The notes: generated by a model from the letters alone, not told the origin. Shown: positions 29,701 to 39,548, numbered from the stretch's first letter. The stretch is 64,000 nt of DNA from Variovorax paradoxus (GCF_018614915.1 NZ_JAGGNU010000055.1:182482-246481), one strand, 5' to 3'. Translations and numbers: made by a program.

Positions 29701-30399
29701 ATGGAAAGCTTCGGAATCCACCTGGAGCCCTTGAGGGCCATCCTGTTCCAGATCGGCGCATTCCTGCCGCGTCTTCTGATCGCGCTGGTGGTGGTGCTCG
29801 GCGGCTGGGTGCTCGCCAAGCTGGCGCGCTTCACCGTGATCAAGGCCCTGCGCGCCATCAACTTCAACGTGCTGACCGAGCGCGCCGGCCTCGACGGCTT
29901 CCTGCGCCAGGGCGGCATGCCGGGCGACACCACCAGCCTGTTCGGCGTTCTGGCGTACTGGCTCGTGATCCTGGCTGCGCTGCTGATTGCCTTCAACGGC
30001 CTCGGGCTCACCTACATCACCGACCTGCTGGGCCGCGTGGTCTGGTTCGTTCCCAATGTCTTCGTCGCCCTGATGGTGCTCGCCTTCGGCTCCTACTTCG
30101 CGCGCTTCGTCGGCGACACGGTCACCACCTACGGCCGCAACGCCAAGCTGCAGGATGCCGTCTTCCTCGGCAAGCTCGCGCAGTACGCGATCATGGTGTT
30201 CGTGGTGCTGATCGCGCTCGACCAGATCAAGGTCGGCGGCGACATCGTTCGCGAAAGCTTCCTCGTCATCCTGGCCGGCGTGGTCTTCGCGCTGGCGCTC
30301 GCCTTCGGCCTCGGCGGCAAGGACTGGGCGGCCGAGCGCATCGAGCAATGGTGGCCTCGGGAGCGCAAGAAGCGCATGGACAGTAACGACAACCCCTGA
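29701..30399 (+). CDS. TM-helix-repeat membrane protein (MscS-related), inside trehalose cluster
   Basis: A 232-residue inner-membrane protein with four or five hydrophobic segments (LLIALVVVLGGWVLAKL, WLVILAALLIAFNGL, VFVALMVLAFGSYFARF, YAIMVFVVLIALDQI and FLVILAGVVFALALAFGLGG). The spacing and the GLGGKDWAAE end resemble the conserved TM-helix (CmpX/MscS N-terminal) repeats; there is no MscS beta domain, so it may not be a channel by itself. The ATG at 29701 has AGGAG 9-10 bases upstream. Its TGA overlaps the ATG of glgX (30399), so it is firmly part of the cluster. A role in osmotic or turgor response beside trehalose synthesis is plausible but inferred. Confidence 0.8.
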   Translation: MESFGIHLEPLRAILFQIGAFLPRLLIALVVVLGGWVLAKLARFTVIKALRAINFNVLTERAGLDGFLRQGGMPGDTTSLFGVLAYWLVILAALLIAFNGLGLTYITDLLGRVVWFVPNVFVALMVLAFGSYFARFVGDTVTTYGRNAKLQDAVFLGKLAQYAIMVFVVLIALDQIKVGGDIVRESFLVILAGVVFALALAFGLGGKDWAAERIEQWWPRERKKRMDSNDNP

Positions 30400-32567
30400 T
30401 GAAGACCAACGACCTGATCACTGCGGTCTGGCCAGGCCGCCCCTACCCGATGGGCGCCCACTGGGACGGCCAGGGTGTCAACTTCGCGCTCTTCTCGCAG
30501 CATGCACAAAAAGTCGAACTCTGCCTCTTCGACGAGAAGGGCCGCCACGAGCGGCTGCGCATCGCGATGCGCGAGCGGACCGACGACATCTGGCACTGCT
30601 ACCTGCCCGAGGCACGCCCCGGGCTGGCCTACGGCTACCGTGTGCACGGCCCCTACAAGCCCGACGAGGGACATCGCTTCAATCCGCACAAGCTGGTGCT
30701 CGATCCCTACGCCAAGGACACGACCGGCGAGCTGCGCTGGGGCGACGCGCTCTACGGCTACACCGTGGGGAGCAAGCGCGACGACCTTTCCTTCGACCGC
30801 CGCGACAGCGCGCCGCTGATGCCCAAGGGCCGCGTGCTCGAACCGGCGTTCACCTGGGGCGAGGATCGCCGCCCGCTCATCTCGTGGCAGGACATGGTGA
30901 TCTACGAGCTGCACGTGCGCGGCTTCACGATGACCCACCCCGAGGTGCCGCCGCACCTGCGCGGCACCTTTGCGGCCATATGCTCGGCGCCGGTGGTCGA
31001 CTACCTGAAGCGGCTCGGCGTCACCACCGTCGAGCTGCTGCCGGTGCACAGCTTCCTGAACGACCGCCACCTGGCGGAGAAGGGGCTGCAGAACTACTGG
31101 GGCTACAACACCCTCGCCTACTTCGCGCCCGAGATGCGCTACTGCGCCTCGCTCAAGGTCAAGGAATTCAAGACCATGGTGAAGACGCTGCACTCGGCGG
31201 GCATCGAGGTCATCCTCGACGTGGTCTACAACCACAGCTGCGAAGGCAACCATCTCGGGCCCACCCTGTCGATGCGCGGCGTGGACAACGCTTCCTACTA
31301 CATCACCAGCGCCGACAACCGCCGCTTCTACGACGACTTCACCGGCTGCGGCAACACCGTGAACCTCGAGCATCCGCGCGCGCTGCAGCTGGTGATGGAC
31401 TCGCTGCGCTACTGGGTCGAGGAGATGCACGTGGACGGCTTCCGCTTCGACCTCGCGGCGGCGCTGGCGCGCGAATCCGGCAAGGTGGAAAACCTCGGCG
31501 GCTTCTTCGACGCGATCCGCCAGGACCCCACGCTCAACCGCGTGAAGCTGATCGCCGAGCCCTGGGACCTGGGCCACGGCGGCTACAGGGTCGGCAATTT
31601 TCCCTACGGCTGGGCCGAGTGGAACGACCGCTACCGCGACGGCGTGCGCGGCTACTGGAAGGGCGACGACGGCGTGATGGGCGAGCTCGCCCAGCGCCTC
31701 ACCGGTTCCCAGGACCTGTACGGCTGGTCGGGCCGCAGGCCCCACGCGAGCATCAATTTCGTCACCGCGCACGACGGCTTCACGCTGCAGGACCTGGTCT
31801 CCTACAACGACAAGCACAACGAGGCCAACGGCGAGGACAACCGCGACGGCAACAGCCACAACGTGTCGTGGAACTGCGGCGTCGAAGGGCCGAGCGACGA
31901 CCCGGAGATCCTGGCGCTGCGCGAGCGGCAGAAGCGCAACCTCATCGCCACCCTGCTGCTGTCGCAGGGCGTACCGATGATCCTGGCCGGCGACGAGCGC
32001 GGCCATACGCAGAAGGGCAACAACAACGTCTATTGCCAGGACAACGAGACCGCCTGGCTGGACTGGAGCCCGACGCCGTCGGGCGATGCCCTGTTCACCT
32101 TCGTGCAGCGCGTGATCGCGCTCAGGCGCGCGCACCCCACCTTCCGCCGCCGCAACTTCTTCGACGGCAAGCCGATGGAAGGCGGCAGCGTCAAGGACGT
32201 GTGCTGGCTCAAGCCCGACGGCCACGAGATGACGCCGGAAGACTGGAACGATCCCCATGCCCGCTGCTTGGCGATGCTGATCTCCGGCAGCGGCATCACC
32301 GAGCGGGGCCCTCGCGGCGAGGCGCTGCGCGACGACGACTTCCTGCTGCTCTTCAACGCCCACCACGACGAGATTTCGTTCGCGCTGCCGAGCTTGAACG
32401 GCCACTGGCGCCTCATGCTCGACACCGCGACGCAGGCCCTGCCGCCGGACGAGAGCGCCGGCGCGCGCGACGAGCCGCCGGCCTGGACATCGGCGAGCTA
32501 CCCGCTGCAATGCCGCTCCTTCGTGCTGCTGAGCCGTGCGGCGCGCCGCGCCGAGGAGGCCGAGTGA
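30399..32567 (+). CDS. glgX: Glycogen debranching enzyme GlgX
   Basis: A 722-residue GH13_11 enzyme that hydrolyses alpha-1,6 branches of partly degraded glycogen. The N-terminal CBM48 (GVNFALFSQHAQKVELCLFD) is followed by the barrel with D351 (VDGFRFDLAAAL), E387 (KLIAEPWDLG) and NFVTAHDGFTL. The GlgX/TreX marks NYWGYNTLAYFAPEMRY and the C-terminal NAHHDEISFALP are present. The ATG at 30399 overlaps the preceding TGA by one base. It supplies linear maltodextrins for TreY, encoded two genes downstream. Confidence 0.93.
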   Translation: MKTNDLITAVWPGRPYPMGAHWDGQGVNFALFSQHAQKVELCLFDEKGRHERLRIAMRERTDDIWHCYLPEARPGLAYGYRVHGPYKPDEGHRFNPHKLVLDPYAKDTTGELRWGDALYGYTVGSKRDDLSFDRRDSAPLMPKGRVLEPAFTWGEDRRPLISWQDMVIYELHVRGFTMTHPEVPPHLRGTFAAICSAPVVDYLKRLGVTTVELLPVHSFLNDRHLAEKGLQNYWGYNTLAYFAPEMRYCASLKVKEFKTMVKTLHSAGIEVILDVVYNHSCEGNHLGPTLSMRGVDNASYYITSADNRRFYDDFTGCGNTVNLEHPRALQLVMDSLRYWVEEMHVDGFRFDLAAALARESGKVENLGGFFDAIRQDPTLNRVKLIAEPWDLGHGGYRVGNFPYGWAEWNDRYRDGVRGYWKGDDGVMGELAQRLTGSQDLYGWSGRRPHASINFVTAHDGFTLQDLVSYNDKHNEANGEDNRDGNSHNVSWNCGVEGPSDDPEILALRERQKRNLIATLLLSQGVPMILAGDERGHTQKGNNNVYCQDNETAWLDWSPTPSGDALFTFVQRVIALRRAHPTFRRRNFFDGKPMEGGSVKDVCWLKPDGHEMTPEDWNDPHARCLAMLISGSGITERGPRGEALRDDDFLLLFNAHHDEISFALPSLNGHWRLMLDTATQALPPDESAGARDEPPAWTSASYPLQCRSFVLLSRAARRAEEAE

Positions 32568-34420
32568 AGCGCGTGCATGCCATGCCTTTCGGCGCCAGCG
32601 TCCTGCAGGGCGGCGGCGTGCGCTTCGCGCTGTGGGCGCCGGCCGCCGAAGCGGTGGTGCTCGAACATGCCGGCGCCGGCGAGCACCGCATGCAGCGCGA
32701 TGCCCAGGGCTGGCACCGCCTCGAGCTGGCAGGCGCGCGGCCCGGAGACAGCTACCGCTTCCGGTTGCCGGACGGCCTGCACGTGCCCGACCCGGCGTCG
32801 CGCTTCAATCCGGACGACGTGCACGGCGCCAGCCAAGTCGTCGACCCGGCGGCCTACGCATGGCAGCAGCACGCATGGCGCGGCAGGCCCTGGGAGGAAG
32901 CCGTGGTCTACGAACTGCACGTCGGCACCTTCACCTCCGAGGGAACGTTCGCGGCGGTGCAGCAGCGGCTGCGGGAGCTGGCCGAACTGGGCATCACCGC
33001 GATCGAGCTCATGCCGCTGGCCGACTTCCCCGGCGGGCGCAACTGGGGCTACGACGGCGTGCTGCCCTTCGCGCCGGACGCCGCCTACGGCACGCCGGAC
33101 GAGCTCAAGGCGCTGGTCGACGCCGCCCACGGTCTTGGTCTGATGGTGCTGATCGACGTGGTCTACAACCACTTCGGCCCGGAGGGCAACTACCTGCACG
33201 CCTACTGCCCGCAGTTCTTCAACCCCGCGCACCAGACGCCATGGGGCGCGGCCATCAACTACGACGGCGAGGCCTCGCGCACGGTGCGCGACTTCTTCGT
33301 CCACAACGCGCTCTACTGGGTCGAGGAGTTCGGATTCGACGGCCTGCGCATGGATGCCATCCACGCGATCCGCGACGAGTCCGCGCAGCACATCGTGCGC
33401 GAGATCTGCGAGGCGCTGCGCGACGGGCCGGGCCGCGAACGGCACGTTCACGTGGTGCTGGAGAACGACGCGAACCAGGCATCGCTGCTCGAACGCGATG
33501 CGCAAGGCGCCCCGCTCGCGGCCACGGCGCAATGGAACGACGACCTTCACCACGCGGCCCATGTGCTGGTCAGCGGCGACGCCGACGGCTACTACGTCGA
33601 CTATGCCGATGCGCCGGTGGCGCGCTTCGGGCGTGCGCTCGCCGAAGGCTTCGTCTACCAGGGCCAGCCCTCCGGCTTTCGCGACGGCGAGCCGCGCGGC
33701 GAGCCGTCCACGCACCTGCCGCTCGCCGCCTTCGTGTCCTACCTGCAAACCCACGATCAGGTCGGCAACCGCGCCTTCGGCGAGCGCATCCACATGCTCG
33801 GCGATGCGGCGACGCTGCGCGCAGCCGCGGCCTGCGTGCTGCTGTCGCCGCACGTGCCGATGCTCTTCATGGGCGAGGAGTTCGCGGCCTCGACGCCCTT
33901 CCAGTACTTCTGCGACTTCGGGCCCGAGCTCGCCGCCGCCGTCTCGCGCGGCCGCCGCGAGGAGTTCGGCCGATTCAAAGCCTTCCAGGACGAAGCGGCA
34001 CGCGCGCGCATCCCCGATCCCAACGCCGAGTCCACCTTCCTGGCATCGAAGCTGCGCTGGGACGAGCGTGCGATTCCGCACCACGCCGCCCGCCTCGCCG
34101 AAGCGCGCGAACTGCTGGCCCTGCGGCAGCGGCGCCTGGTGCCGCTGCTGGCCGGCCAGTGCGGCGCCGGGCGCTTCCATTGCAAAGACGCGCTGCTGCA
34201 AGTCGACTGGACGCTCGGGTCGGGCGCACGCCTGCATCTGCTCGCGAACTTCGGGCTCGAGGAGATGGCATGCGCGGCGCCGCCGGGCGAGCTGCTCTGG
34301 TCCATCGGCGCGGCGCAGGCGGCGGATGCCGCATCGCTGAACCTGGCGCCCGGCGCGGTGCATGCGACGCTGCAGCTGCAGCAGCAGCAGCAGCAGCAGC
34401 AAGAGGCTCGTCTTGACTGA
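32564..34420 (+). CDS. treZ: Malto-oligosyltrehalose trehalohydrolase
   Basis: A 618-residue GH13_10 enzyme that releases trehalose from maltooligosyl-trehalose. It has a CBM48-like N-terminus (RFALWAPAAEAVVLE), the TreZ mark ELHVGTFTSEGTFAA, D264 (GLRMDAIHAI), E300 (HVVLENDANQ) and QTHDQVGNRAFGER. The GTG at 32564 is chosen because it overlaps the glgX stop (GTGA); an in-frame ATG at 32582 is the alternative. The C-terminus ends in a run of eight glutamines made by a CAG tract, which is unusual for the family. The next gene begins inside this end. Confidence 0.92.
   Translation: MKRVHAMPFGASVLQGGGVRFALWAPAAEAVVLEHAGAGEHRMQRDAQGWHRLELAGARPGDSYRFRLPDGLHVPDPASRFNPDDVHGASQVVDPAAYAWQQHAWRGRPWEEAVVYELHVGTFTSEGTFAAVQQRLRELAELGITAIELMPLADFPGGRNWGYDGVLPFAPDAAYGTPDELKALVDAAHGLGLMVLIDVVYNHFGPEGNYLHAYCPQFFNPAHQTPWGAAINYDGEASRTVRDFFVHNALYWVEEFGFDGLRMDAIHAIRDESAQHIVREICEALRDGPGRERHVHVVLENDANQASLLERDAQGAPLAATAQWNDDLHHAAHVLVSGDADGYYVDYADAPVARFGRALAEGFVYQGQPSGFRDGEPRGEPSTHLPLAAFVSYLQTHDQVGNRAFGERIHMLGDAATLRAAAACVLLSPHVPMLFMGEEFAASTPFQYFCDFGPELAAAVSRGRREEFGRFKAFQDEAARARIPDPNAESTFLASKLRWDERAIPHHAARLAEARELLALRQRRLVPLLAGQCGAGRFHCKDALLQVDWTLGSGARLHLLANFGLEEMACAAPPGELLWSIGAAQAADAASLNLAPGAVHATLQLQQQQQQQQEARLD
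34379..34399 (+). repeat. (CAG)7 microsatellite at the treZ/malQ-treY junction
   Basis: Seven CAG triplets followed by CAA encode the polyglutamine tail of TreZ. Read in the frame of the next gene they would be serine codons. The AGAGG ribosome site (34402-34406) and the TTG start (34413) of the next gene lie directly after it. Confidence 0.9.
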
Positions 34421-37400
34421 CGAAGCGCGCGCTGGCGTCGAGGACGACGAAGCGCTCGGCCTCCTCAGTGCGCACTTCGGCATCGCGACCGAGTACGAGG
34501 ACATCTGGCGAAGGCGCCGGCTGGTGCCGCGCGACAGCCTGCTCGCCCTGCTGGCGGAGTTCGGCGTCCGCATCGACCCGACGACGACGGCCGAAGACGC
34601 GCTCGCGGCGGCCCGCCGCGCCACCTGGACGCAAGGGATGCCGCTGGTGCACGCGATCCCGGCCGAGGGGCCGGCATGGCAGCTGCGCTTGCGCCTTCCC
34701 GCGTCGACGGGCCGGCTGCGTTGGCAACTGGACGAAGAAGCGGGCGCGCGGCACGAGGGTGAACTCGACGTGTCGGCGTTGCCCGAGCTGGCGCGGGCCG
34801 AGCAGGAGGGCGAGCGCTGGTGCGAGCGCGAGCTCTCGTTCGCGCCGGCGCTGCCGCCCGGCTACCACCGCCTGCGCATCGACGGAATCGCCGGCGAGAC
34901 GCTGATCGTGAGCGCGCCCTCGCGCTGCTGGCGCCCGGCGGCCCTGCAGGACGGCGGCCGCGTCTGGGGGCCGGCGGTGCAGCTGTACGCGCTGCGTTCT
35001 CCGCGCAACTGGGGCATCGGCGATTTCGGCGATCTCGCGCAGCTCGTCACGCAGATGGCGGCGCGCGGCGCCGACATCGTCGGGCTCAATCCGCTGCACG
35101 CACTCTTCCCGCACAACCCCGCGCACGCGAGCCCTTACGGCCCCTCCTCGCGGCGGCAGCTCAACGTGCTGTACATCGACGTCGAGGCGGTCGAGGGCTT
35201 CGCTGCCTGCGACGCGGCCCGGCAGCTCGTGCATTCGCTCGAGTTCCAGACCCGGCTCGCGCGCCTGCGCGAAGCGCCGCTGGTCGACTACGCGGGCGTG
35301 GCGGCGGCGAAGTTCGAAGTGCTGAGGCTTCTTTATGCGCACTTTCGCGGCGAGCATCTGTCGGCCGACGGCGGCGCGCGCGACGATGCGGGCCGCGCCT
35401 TCCTGGACTTCGTGGCCGAGGGCGGGCAGGCGCTGTACCGCCACGCGCTGTTCGAAGCCCTCCAAGCGCACTTCCACGCGGCCGACGAGGCGGTCTGGGG
35501 CTGGCCGGCATGGCCCGAGGCCTTCCGCGATCCCGCGGCCCCCGAAGTCGCCGCCTTCGCCGAGCAGCACGCAGAGCGCGTGCAGTACCACCAGTATCTG
35601 CAATGGCTGGCGGCGCGCCAGCTCGCGCGCGCCGGCGAGCGCTGCAAGGCGCTGGGGCTGGGCGTGGGCCTGTACCTCGATCTCGCGGTGTCGGTCGACC
35701 GCGGCGGCTCGGAGGTCTGGAGCGAGCGCGCCTGCTTTGCCGCCGAGGCCAGCGTGGGCGCGCCGCCGGACGAGTTCAACCCCGGCGGCCAGGGCTGGGG
35801 CCTGCCGCCCCTGCGGCCCGACCGGCTGCGGGCCGACCGCTACCGTCTCTTCATCGACACGCTGCGGGCCAACATGCGAAACGCCGGCGCGCTGCGCATC
35901 GACCACGTGATGGGGCTGATGCGCCTGTTCTGGATACCACCCGAACGAAGCGCGGGGGACGGCGCCTATGTGCACTATCCGTTGGCCGAGCTGCTCGCGA
36001 TCGTCGCGCTGGAGAGCCAGCGCAACCGCTGCACGGTGATCGGCGAAGACCTGGGCACGGTGGCGCCCGAGATGCGCGAGGCGCTCGCGCGCGTCGACGT
36101 GCTGTCCTATCGCCTGCTGTTCTTCGAACGCAGCGAAGAGGGCGAGTTCAAGCCCGCGGCCGAGTACCCGGCCGACGCGCTGGCCGCGATCAGCACGCAC
36201 GACCTGCCGACCCTGGCCGGATGGTGGAGCGGCGAAGACCTGCGGCTGCGGCTCAAGCTCGGCCTCTTTCCCGAGCTGGTGCTGTTCGAGAGGCAGCTCC
36301 TCGACCGCGCGCGCGAGCGGGTGGGCCTGCTCCTGAAGCTGCAGCACGCCGGTCTGCTGTCGGCCGAGGAAGTCGCCGAAGCGATGGGGCACCCGAGGCT
36401 GGCGCCGCGCACGGTGGAAGCGGTGCACGCCTTTCTGGCCTCCGCGCCCTCGGCGATCATGATGGTCCAGCTCGAGGATGCGCTCGGCGTCTGCGAGCAG
36501 GTCAACATGCCCGGCACCACCGCGGAGCAGCCGAACTGGCGGCGCAAGCTGCCGCTGGATCTGCCCTCGCTGGCCGCGAGCGAATCGGTCTCGCGCCTGT
36601 GCGCCGCCATGGCCGCATTGCGGCCGCGCAGCGCGGCCGGCATGGAGCACCGCGGCAATGTCAGCACATCGGTGCCGCGCGCCACCTACCGGCTCCAGTT
36701 CCACAAGGACTTCGGCTTCGACGATGCCATCCGCGTGCTCCCCTACCTCGCGCGGCTCGGCGTGAGCCACGTCTACTGCTCGCCGATCCAGCGCGCGCGT
36801 GCCGGCAGCATGCACGGCTACGACGTGGTCGCGCATGACGAGATCAATCCCGAGCTCGGCGGGCGCGAAGGCTTCGACCGCTTCGTCGCCGCGCTGCGCG
36901 AGCACGGCATGGGCCAGCTGCTGGACCTGGTGCCCAACCACATGGGCGTCATGGGGGCCGACAACGCATGGTGGATGGACGTGCTGGAGAACGGTCCTGC
37001 TTCGCTGTTCGCCCAGCACTTCGACATCGACTGGCAGCCGCTCAATCCCGAGCTCGCGGGCAAGGTGCTGGTGCCGGTGCTCGGCGACCACTATGGCGAC
37101 GTGCTCACGGCCGGCGACCTGGTGCTGCGCTTCGACGAGGAAAGCGGAAGCCTGGCGCTGCACTACTTCGAGCACCGCTTCCCGCTGGCGCCGGAGAGCT
37201 ATCCGCGCGTGCTCGCGGGTGCGGAGGCGCAGCTCGACGATGCGGATCTCGCGGCGCGGCTGGCCAGCATGGCTTCGGCCTTCGGAAGGCTGCCGGGCCG
37301 TGATGCCGCCGATCCCCACGCCCGCGTCGAGCGCGCGCGCGACAAGGAACTGCTCAAGGCCCAGCTGTCCCGCCTCGCGGCCCGCAACCCGGCCGTGGCG

Positions 37401-39548
37401 CGCGCGATCACTGCGCGCGTGGCCGAGCTCAACCTGCCAGGCATGCGCGACGAGCTGCATGCGCTGATCGAAGCGCAGGCTTGGCGGCTCGCGTACTGGC
37501 GAGTGGCCGCCGACGAGATCAACTACCGCCGCTTCTTCGACATCAATTCGCTCGCCGGGCTGCGCATGGAACGCGACGAGGTGTTCGAGGCCACGCAGTC
37601 CCTCGCGCTCGACCTGGCCGCGTCGGGCCGCGTCGATGGCTTGCGCATCGACCACCCGGACGGCCTCTACGATCCGGCGCGCTACTTCCGCCAGCTGCAG
37701 GAAGGCTACGCACAGCGCGCGGGCCTGCTCCTGGCACCGCACGATGCAACCGGCCGGCCCGCGCGTCCGCTCTACGTGGTGGCGGAGAAGATCGTCGGCG
37801 AGGGCGAGGAGGTGCCCGAGGACTGGCATGTTCACGGCACCACCGGCTACCGCTTCGCCAACGTGGCGAACGGCGTGCTGATCGACACCGGCGCCGGACC
37901 CAAGTTCCAGAAGATCTGGCACAACTTCACCGGCATCGAGGAAGACTTCCAGTCCCTGGCGCGCGACGGCAAGCGCGACATCATGCGCAGCGCGCTGGCC
38001 TCGGAGCTCACGGTGCTTTCCACCGAACTGCTGCGCATCGCGCGGGCCGACCGGCGCACGCGCGACTACACCTCCAGTGCGCTGCGCCGCGCACTGGCCG
38101 AGATCGCGGCCTGCCTGCCGGTCTACCGCACCTACATCATCGAGTCGCCCTCCGCGCAGGACGAGCGCTTCATTGCCTGGGCGCGGCGCGAAGCGGAGCG
38201 CGGCAGCCAGGATCCCGATCTCACGATCTACGACTTCGTGCAGCAGACGCTGCTCGGACGCGCGATGCCCGGCGCCGATGCCGACCTGCAGCAGCGCGCG
38301 CTGCGGCTGGCGATCCGCTTCCAGCAATTCACCTCGCCGGTCACGGCCAAGGGCGTGGAAGACACGGCCTTCTATCGCTACTTTCCCCTGTGCTCGCTCA
38401 ACGAAGTGGGCGGCGAGCCCGCACGCTTCGGCAGAACGGTGGCCGAGTTCCACGCGGCCAGCGCCGACCGCGGCCGGCGCTGGCCGCACACCATGCTGGC
38501 CACTTCCACGCACGACAACAAGCGCTCGGAGGACGTGCGCTGCCGCATCGACGTGCTGTCCGAGATGCCCGCGGCCTGGCGCCTCGCGCTGCGGCGCTGG
38601 CACGGCTTCAGCCGGGCGCTGCGACGGCGGCTGGAGGCCCGCGGGGCACCGGCCGGCGCGCCCACGGCCGCGGACGAATACCTGCTCTACCAGACACTGC
38701 TGGGCACCTTGCCGCCGGGCGAGCTGGACGAAGCGGCGCGCGAAAATTATGTCGAACGCATCGTGCGCTACATGCAGAAGGCGGCACGCGAATCCAAGCT
38801 CAACACCCGCTGGACCTATCCCGACGAAGGCTACGAGCGCGCGCTCGAGGGCTTTGCGCGCGGGCTGCTCGCACCCGGCGCGGCCGGCCCCTTCCTCGGC
38901 GAGCTGAAGCTCATGGGCGCGCGGCTCGCATGGTTCGGCGCCTTGAACAGCCTCTCGCTCGTTCTGCTGAAGTTCGGGTCGCCCGGCGTGCCGGACCTGT
39001 ACCAGGGCAACGAACTGATGGACCTGAGCCTGGTCGACCCCGACAACCGCCGCCCGGTGGATTTCCGGCTGCGCGAGCAGCAGCTGGAGGCGCTGCAGGC
39101 CATGGCCGAGGCGCCCGATCTCGCGGCCCGCGTGAACGCGCTCGCCCGCCATCCGCACGACGGCCGGGCCAAGCTCTGGCTCGTCTGGCGCCTGCTGTCG
39201 CTGCGGCGCGCGCAGCCCGCGCTGTTCCGCGAGGGAAGCTACGAGCCCCTGGTCACGGGTGGCGCCAAGGCGGCGCACGTGATCGCCTTTGCGCGCGGAG
39301 ATGGCGAGCAGCTGCTGATGGTGATCGCCGGCCGGCTCTTCACCGGCCTGGCCGCCGAGGGCGAGCTGCCGACCGGCGAGCCGTGGCAGGACACGACGGT
39401 GCGCGTGCCTGCCGGGGCAGGCGGCGCCATCTTCGAGAACGTACTGACCGGCGAGCGCATCGAGGCGCGGGACAGCGTGATCCGCCTGTCCGTCGCGCTG
39501 GGCAGCTTTCCGGCTGCCGCGCTGTGGAAGCTCCCGGAAGGAGCCTGA
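34413..39548 (+). CDS. malQ-treY: Fusion: 4-alpha-glucanotransferase (MalQ) - maltooligosyl trehalose synthase (TreY)
   Basis: A bifunctional protein of about 1,711 residues. Residues 1 to about 735 are a complete GH77 MalQ with D497 (ALRIDHVMGLM), E545 (VIGEDLGTVAPEM) and D597 (STHDLPTLAGWW), ending in the usual NMPGTTAEQPNWRRKL. Residues about 750-1711 are a complete GH13_26 TreY, starting ATYRLQFHKDFGFDDA, with D1080 (LRIDHPDGLYDP), VVAEKIVGEGE and STHDNKRSEDVR. MalQ would rearrange short maltodextrins into longer chains that TreY converts to maltooligosyl-trehalose for TreZ. I prefer the TTG at 34413 (AGAGG 6 bases upstream, ending in the treZ stop overlap). The ATG at 34362 would add a Ser-rich leader encoded by the CAG tract. 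Confidence 0.92.
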   Translation: MTDEARAGVEDDEALGLLSAHFGIATEYEDIWRRRRLVPRDSLLALLAEFGVRIDPTTTAEDALAAARRATWTQGMPLVHAIPAEGPAWQLRLRLPASTGRLRWQLDEEAGARHEGELDVSALPELARAEQEGERWCERELSFAPALPPGYHRLRIDGIAGETLIVSAPSRCWRPAALQDGGRVWGPAVQLYALRSPRNWGIGDFGDLAQLVTQMAARGADIVGLNPLHALFPHNPAHASPYGPSSRRQLNVLYIDVEAVEGFAACDAARQLVHSLEFQTRLARLREAPLVDYAGVAAAKFEVLRLLYAHFRGEHLSADGGARDDAGRAFLDFVAEGGQALYRHALFEALQAHFHAADEAVWGWPAWPEAFRDPAAPEVAAFAEQHAERVQYHQYLQWLAARQLARAGERCKALGLGVGLYLDLAVSVDRGGSEVWSERACFAAEASVGAPPDEFNPGGQGWGLPPLRPDRLRADRYRLFIDTLRANMRNAGALRIDHVMGLMRLFWIPPERSAGDGAYVHYPLAELLAIVALESQRNRCTVIGEDLGTVAPEMREALARVDVLSYRLLFFERSEEGEFKPAAEYPADALAAISTHDLPTLAGWWSGEDLRLRLKLGLFPELVLFERQLLDRARERVGLLLKLQHAGLLSAEEVAEAMGHPRLAPRTVEAVHAFLASAPSAIMMVQLEDALGVCEQVNMPGTTAEQPNWRRKLPLDLPSLAASESVSRLCAAMAALRPRSAAGMEHRGNVSTSVPRATYRLQFHKDFGFDDAIRVLPYLARLGVSHVYCSPIQRARAGSMHGYDVVAHDEINPELGGREGFDRFVAALREHGMGQLLDLVPNHMGVMGADNAWWMDVLENGPASLFAQHFDIDWQPLNPELAGKVLVPVLGDHYGDVLTAGDLVLRFDEESGSLALHYFEHRFPLAPESYPRVLAGAEAQLDDADLAARLASMASAFGRLPGRDAADPHARVERARDKELLKAQLSRLAARNPAVARAITARVAELNLPGMRDELHALIEAQAWRLAYWRVAADEINYRRFFDINSLAGLRMERDEVFEATQSLALDLAASGRVDGLRIDHPDGLYDPARYFRQLQEGYAQRAGLLLAPHDATGRPARPLYVVAEKIVGEGEEVPEDWHVHGTTGYRFANVANGVLIDTGAGPKFQKIWHNFTGIEEDFQSLARDGKRDIMRSALASELTVLSTELLRIARADRRTRDYTSSALRRALAEIAACLPVYRTYIIESPSAQDERFIAWARREAERGSQDPDLTIYDFVQQTLLGRAMPGADADLQQRALRLAIRFQQFTSPVTAKGVEDTAFYRYFPLCSLNEVGGEPARFGRTVAEFHAASADRGRRWPHTMLATSTHDNKRSEDVRCRIDVLSEMPAAWRLALRRWHGFSRALRRRLEARGAPAGAPTAADEYLLYQTLLGTLPPGELDEAARENYVERIVRYMQKAARESKLNTRWTYPDEGYERALEGFARGLLAPGAAGPFLGELKLMGARLAWFGALNSLSLVLLKFGSPGVPDLYQGNELMDLSLVDPDNRRPVDFRLREQQLEALQAMAEAPDLAARVNALARHPHDGRAKLWLVWRLLSLRRAQPALFREGSYEPLVTGGAKAAHVIAFARGDGEQLLMVIAGRLFTGLAAEGELPTGEPWQDTTVRVPAGAGGAIFENVLTGERIEARDSVIRLSVALGSFPAAALWKLPEGA

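Noticed and set aside
26327..29761. A stop-free minus-strand frame of about 1,144 codons opposite treS-maltokinase
   Set aside because: The plus-strand gene is certain from its active-site motifs; the antisense translation has no recognisable pattern and the frame exists because of high GC third positions.
34379..34399. CAG tract as an on/off phase-variation switch
   Set aside because: Repeat units are three bases long, so copy change cannot shift the treZ frame, and the next gene most likely starts after it. Only a tuning effect is possible.
33975..39278. A stop-free reading frame of about 1,767 codons on the minus strand opposite malQ-treY and treZ
   Set aside because: It mirrors the GC-rich codon pattern of the plus-strand enzymes, which keep all catalytic residues, and its translation is low-complexity without any domain.
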